From positions 35,562 through 99,561 of the forward strand of contig JBEVNO010000072.1 of NCBI GenBank assembly GCA_040508085.1: 64,000 nucleotides of DNA, written 5' to 3'. The notes beneath the pieces are model-generated. The model did no database searches and was not told the DNA's origin. It saw only the letters and a program-made list of their open reading frames with translations. This DNA is from ZC4RG30 sp040508085. Lineage in GTDB: Bacteria > Pseudomonadota > Gammaproteobacteria > Steroidobacterales > Steroidobacteraceae. How positions within the stretch are numbered: the first letter of the stretch is position 1; every line of letters starts with the position of its first letter. This document shows positions 62,601 to 64,000 of this stretch, piece by piece. The position numbers were made by a program, and so were the translations under genes.

Positions 62601-64000
62601 GCGCCGCCGCACCGCGCGCCGTGACACTGGCGATGTCGACGGTGTGATCCTGGTCCACCTGCAGCGTGGCGCGTTTGCCAGGGGGCAGCCTCAGGCCTGC
62701 GAAGTGCTCATAGGGCGCGTAGTCGCGTGCATCGAACTGGATGCTGAAAGCGCCGCCGCGCTCGAATACGCGCGTGGTGAAGGCTGCCGACAGCATGCCC
62801 GGTGGCGCATCGCCCAGATCCAGCTGCTTGCTGAAGGGCGCGGCACCGCTGGCATCCAGCTCGCCAGCGAAGATCGCCTGCGGATCGGCGCGGTACTCGC
62901 GCGCCGGATCATCGAACACGTAATTGTCGAAGCCTGCGAAATGCGTACGCGTGGCGCTGAGGCGCAGGTTCACATCCGCCTTCAGGCCCGCCGCAGAGGC
63001 GCCGGACAGCCATTCGGATTCGATCCTGCCCGCCAGTGGCTTGCCCGCACCCAGCACCTCGGTACCCAGGTCGACACCGATCTTCAGCCGGTTCGGCATC
63101 ACCGTTTCGATCTTCAAGGAGCGGGTGAAACTTGCGCCGCCGAGCGAGACCTTGGCGCTCCAGTTGCCGGTGGGCGCATCCGCAGCGGTGCGCGCGTCGA
63201 AGCGGTAGAAGCCGTCGACGGGTTCGGCATTCACTATGGTCTGCACCACCCGGCCGCGCGGATCACGCAGCTCCAGCGTGGCCGGATGGTTCGGCGGCAG
63301 CGTGCGCTCGCGATCGTAGACCACGAAGGTGAGCGGGATCGCATCGCCAGGGCGCCATACCCCGCGCTCCCCATAGATGGCGCCCTTCAGGCCTTTCTGG
63401 AGCGTGTCGCCACCCACTTCGAAGTGGCTCACCGGCAGCGCGCCGGAATTGCCCAGCCGCAGGTAGCCGTGATCCTTGCCGCTCTCGGCAACCAGCAGGT
63501 AGGGCGTTGCGGGCGGCGTGAGCGTTGCCATGCCATTGCCATCGGTGCTGGCGCTGCCCAGCGGCTGGTTCTGGTAGTTGCGCAGCTGCAGGCTGACACC
63601 GCCCATCGGCTGCGCAGTGGCGAGGTTGGTCACGCTGACCAGCAGCTTGCCCTGCGCATCGGCCTTGGCCAGCAGGCCCAGGTTGGAGGCGATGAGATTG
63701 CGCTGGGCGCGCACGCCCTCGTTGTTGCCAGAGAGGTAGTAGGCGTTGCGGCAAGGGTCCTTGCGGTCGCGCCAGCGCGCTTCCCATTCGACCGCGCCGT
63801 CCTCGTCCTCGGCCACGCCGAAATACTCGCCCGAGTAATCCCAGGAGGTATCCATGCCGCTGTCGCTGTCTTCCTGGTCTGCAAGGCCGCCCTGCTCTGC
63901 CGCAGCAGCCGGCAGCTCACCGCCACCCGTGCAGGCATAGGCAGAGTCGGCCGGCGTGAGTTGCAGCGACAGCTGGATCAGCGCGCCGGGATAACGCTGC
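59641..64000 (-). CDS. Bacterial alpha-2-macroglobulin (YfhM type), 5' end outside the window
   Basis: About 1450 C-terminal residues are visible; the frame stays open to the right edge, so the start, with its expected lipoprotein signal, is missing. Macroglobulin domains are seen at IYGERGVWRPGDAIPLTFVV and VDEGLLSLTNFRTPDL. The thioester motif C-L-E-Q is intact in YPHGCLEQVTSAVF (near 61030), followed by the alpha/alpha thioester-domain repeats and the C-terminal receptor-like domain. Such periplasmic proteins trap proteases by covalent capture. It overlaps pbpC by 44 bases. Confidence 0.94.
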   Translation of the reverse strand, partial: QRYPGALIQLSLQLTPADSAYACTGGGELPAAAAEQGGLADQEDSDSGMDTSWDYSGEYFGVAEDEDGAVEWEARWRDRKDPCRNAYYLSGNNEGVRAQRNLIASNLGLLAKADAQGKLLVSVTNLATAQPMGGVSLQLRNYQNQPLGSASTDGNGMATLTPPATPYLLVAESGKDHGYLRLGNSGALPVSHFEVGGDTLQKGLKGAIYGERGVWRPGDAIPLTFVVYDRERTLPPNHPATLELRDPRGRVVQTIVNAEPVDGFYRFDARTAADAPTGNWSAKVSLGGASFTRSLKIETVMPNRLKIGVDLGTEVLGAGKPLAGRIESEWLSGASAAGLKADVNLRLSATRTHFAGFDNYVFDDPAREYRADPQAIFAGELDASGAAPFSKQLDLGDAPPGMLSAAFTTRVFERGGAFSIQFDARDYAPYEHFAGLRLPPGKRATLQVDQDHTVDIASVTARGAAAPGRKLTVKLYKIDWRWWWDRGNDSLAAYVTRENNTRVSEATVTTNAQGKAQWQFRVGESQWGRYLLRVCDGDGGHCAGSVFYLDWPYWVGEGRDQTGPAATMLELTADKESYQVGDTAVVQLPQSAQGRALVTVENGSSILDARWVVPAQQESRISIPVTAAMTPNAYVAVTLVQPHAGKQNDLPIRLYGVLPLVVTDPATQLRPVLQAADEWRPESEVAVKVSEASGKAMTYTLAVVDEGLLSLTNFRTPDLHGEFFRREALGVRTWDLFDEVSGAYGMKLERLLALGGSDGAAANAANQQQSRFPPLAQLLGPFELPAGRTQQQKIKLPRYVGAVRVMVVAGSQAAQPAMYGSAEKSVRVRQPLMIVPTLPRVVGPGEEITVPVSVFAMNDSIREVRLTIAPDSLFEIVGGATTTLNFERSGEKIGLLRLRASQRLGHARVRFTAVSGNERAQDEINIELRSPNPPSTRLVTHLLQPGASWTTPLRPHGIPGTNLVTLEVSRIPPVNLASRLDYLISYPHGCLEQVTSAVFPQLFLGSLMNLDADSLRRTEANVRAGIQKLREFQLPNGAFSYWPGESYAASGYSQWAGVYASHFLVEAEKQGYTVPAALRAGMVRSLRAQAQAWNPGDSAPLNQAYRLYVLARAGQPEVGAMNRLREARMDGVERWVLAAAYQLAGLGDAARQLSSGDPLAARDYRPGDYTFGSPLRDHALVLQSQVILGQLEKAEPLVREISKALAGDEWYSTQETAYSLLAMSQLAGARKDEAGFTYTRTLAGRTQTGGSRAALDRVVLDGVPDGGTELGLANTSPGILFATVTLRGTPAPQAEAAASSGLELQLAYNDADGNPVDLAKVRQGADLTVDITLRNTTRVKVDNIALTQIVPSGWEIRNERLNDADDGKGEREAPKGESQRNAGASGADHVDIRDDRVMQYFNLEAGATIRFQTHINAAYRGRYYLPGIVAEAMYDATRHARSTGRWTEVVAQ

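Overview
The window is chromosomal DNA of a high-GC gammaproteobacterium, and I would guess the Xanthomonadales/Steroidobacterales/Nevskiales neighbourhood. This rests on long GC-rich genes, several large TonB-dependent receptors (one Oar-like), RND pumps, an E. coli-type LexA box (CTGT-N8-ACAG), the mutY-yggX pair and the pbpC/alpha-2-macroglobulin pair. The genus is an inference; nothing here fixes it.

Layout. 1-8.2 kb: an OmpA-type peptidoglycan-binding porin, an Oar-like receptor, a ferrous-iron feoAB operon with a small Cys-rich feo protein, and fructose-1,6-bisphosphatase. 8.2-19.1 kb: housekeeping and transport genes (modBC, a CorC/HlyC-type membrane protein, a MATE pump, a YciH/SUI1 factor, a PCu(A)C copper chaperone, YheS, RibA with a structured leader, GNAT, a Cds1-like PLP enzyme). 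19.2-31.0 kb: an envelope catabolic locus bracketed by two related TonB receptors. It holds an exported RidA lipoprotein, a LigB-type extradiol dioxygenase, a Tat-exported gluconate-2-dehydrogenase subunit-3 protein with a GMC oxidoreductase, and two exported D-amino-acid-oxidase-like enzymes. 31.3-33.2 kb: a bacterial FAN1 (VRR-NUC) nuclease behind a LexA box. 33.1-38.9 kb: small, membrane and regulatory genes. 39.0-41.3 kb: a decayed, visibly AT-richer remnant (IS3 fragment, broken Rhs gene with downstream membrane protein) ending at tRNA-Phe. 41.5-49.2 kb: yggX, mutY, an orphan LuxR-type response regulator and a tripartite RND pump. 49.3-57.3 kb: an MTHFR-like enzyme, a GloVer-repeat surface protein, a MacAB-like ABC export operon behind tandem palindromes, a YIP1 protein and an SDR. 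57.3-64.0 kb: PBP1C and a bacterial alpha-2-macroglobulin that runs off the right edge.

The most interesting observation is that the two exported DAAO-like proteins (25708-26892 and 26892-28055) appear to be natural circular permutants. The segment that ends ordinary D-amino-acid oxidases (R-P-x-R ... Y-G-H-G-G-x-G ... W-G) stands in front of the Rossmann GxGxxG motif instead of at the C terminus. With the exported RidA-type imine deaminase nearby, the locus can be read as a periplasmic amino-acid/imine oxidation system. That functional link is a hypothesis. Other points of note are the SOS-box-controlled FAN1, a 23-residue membrane protein antisense to its 3' end, a terminator-bearing structured leader in front of ribA, an orphan exported SecD P1-head-like protein, and tandem operators ahead of the MacAB-like operon.
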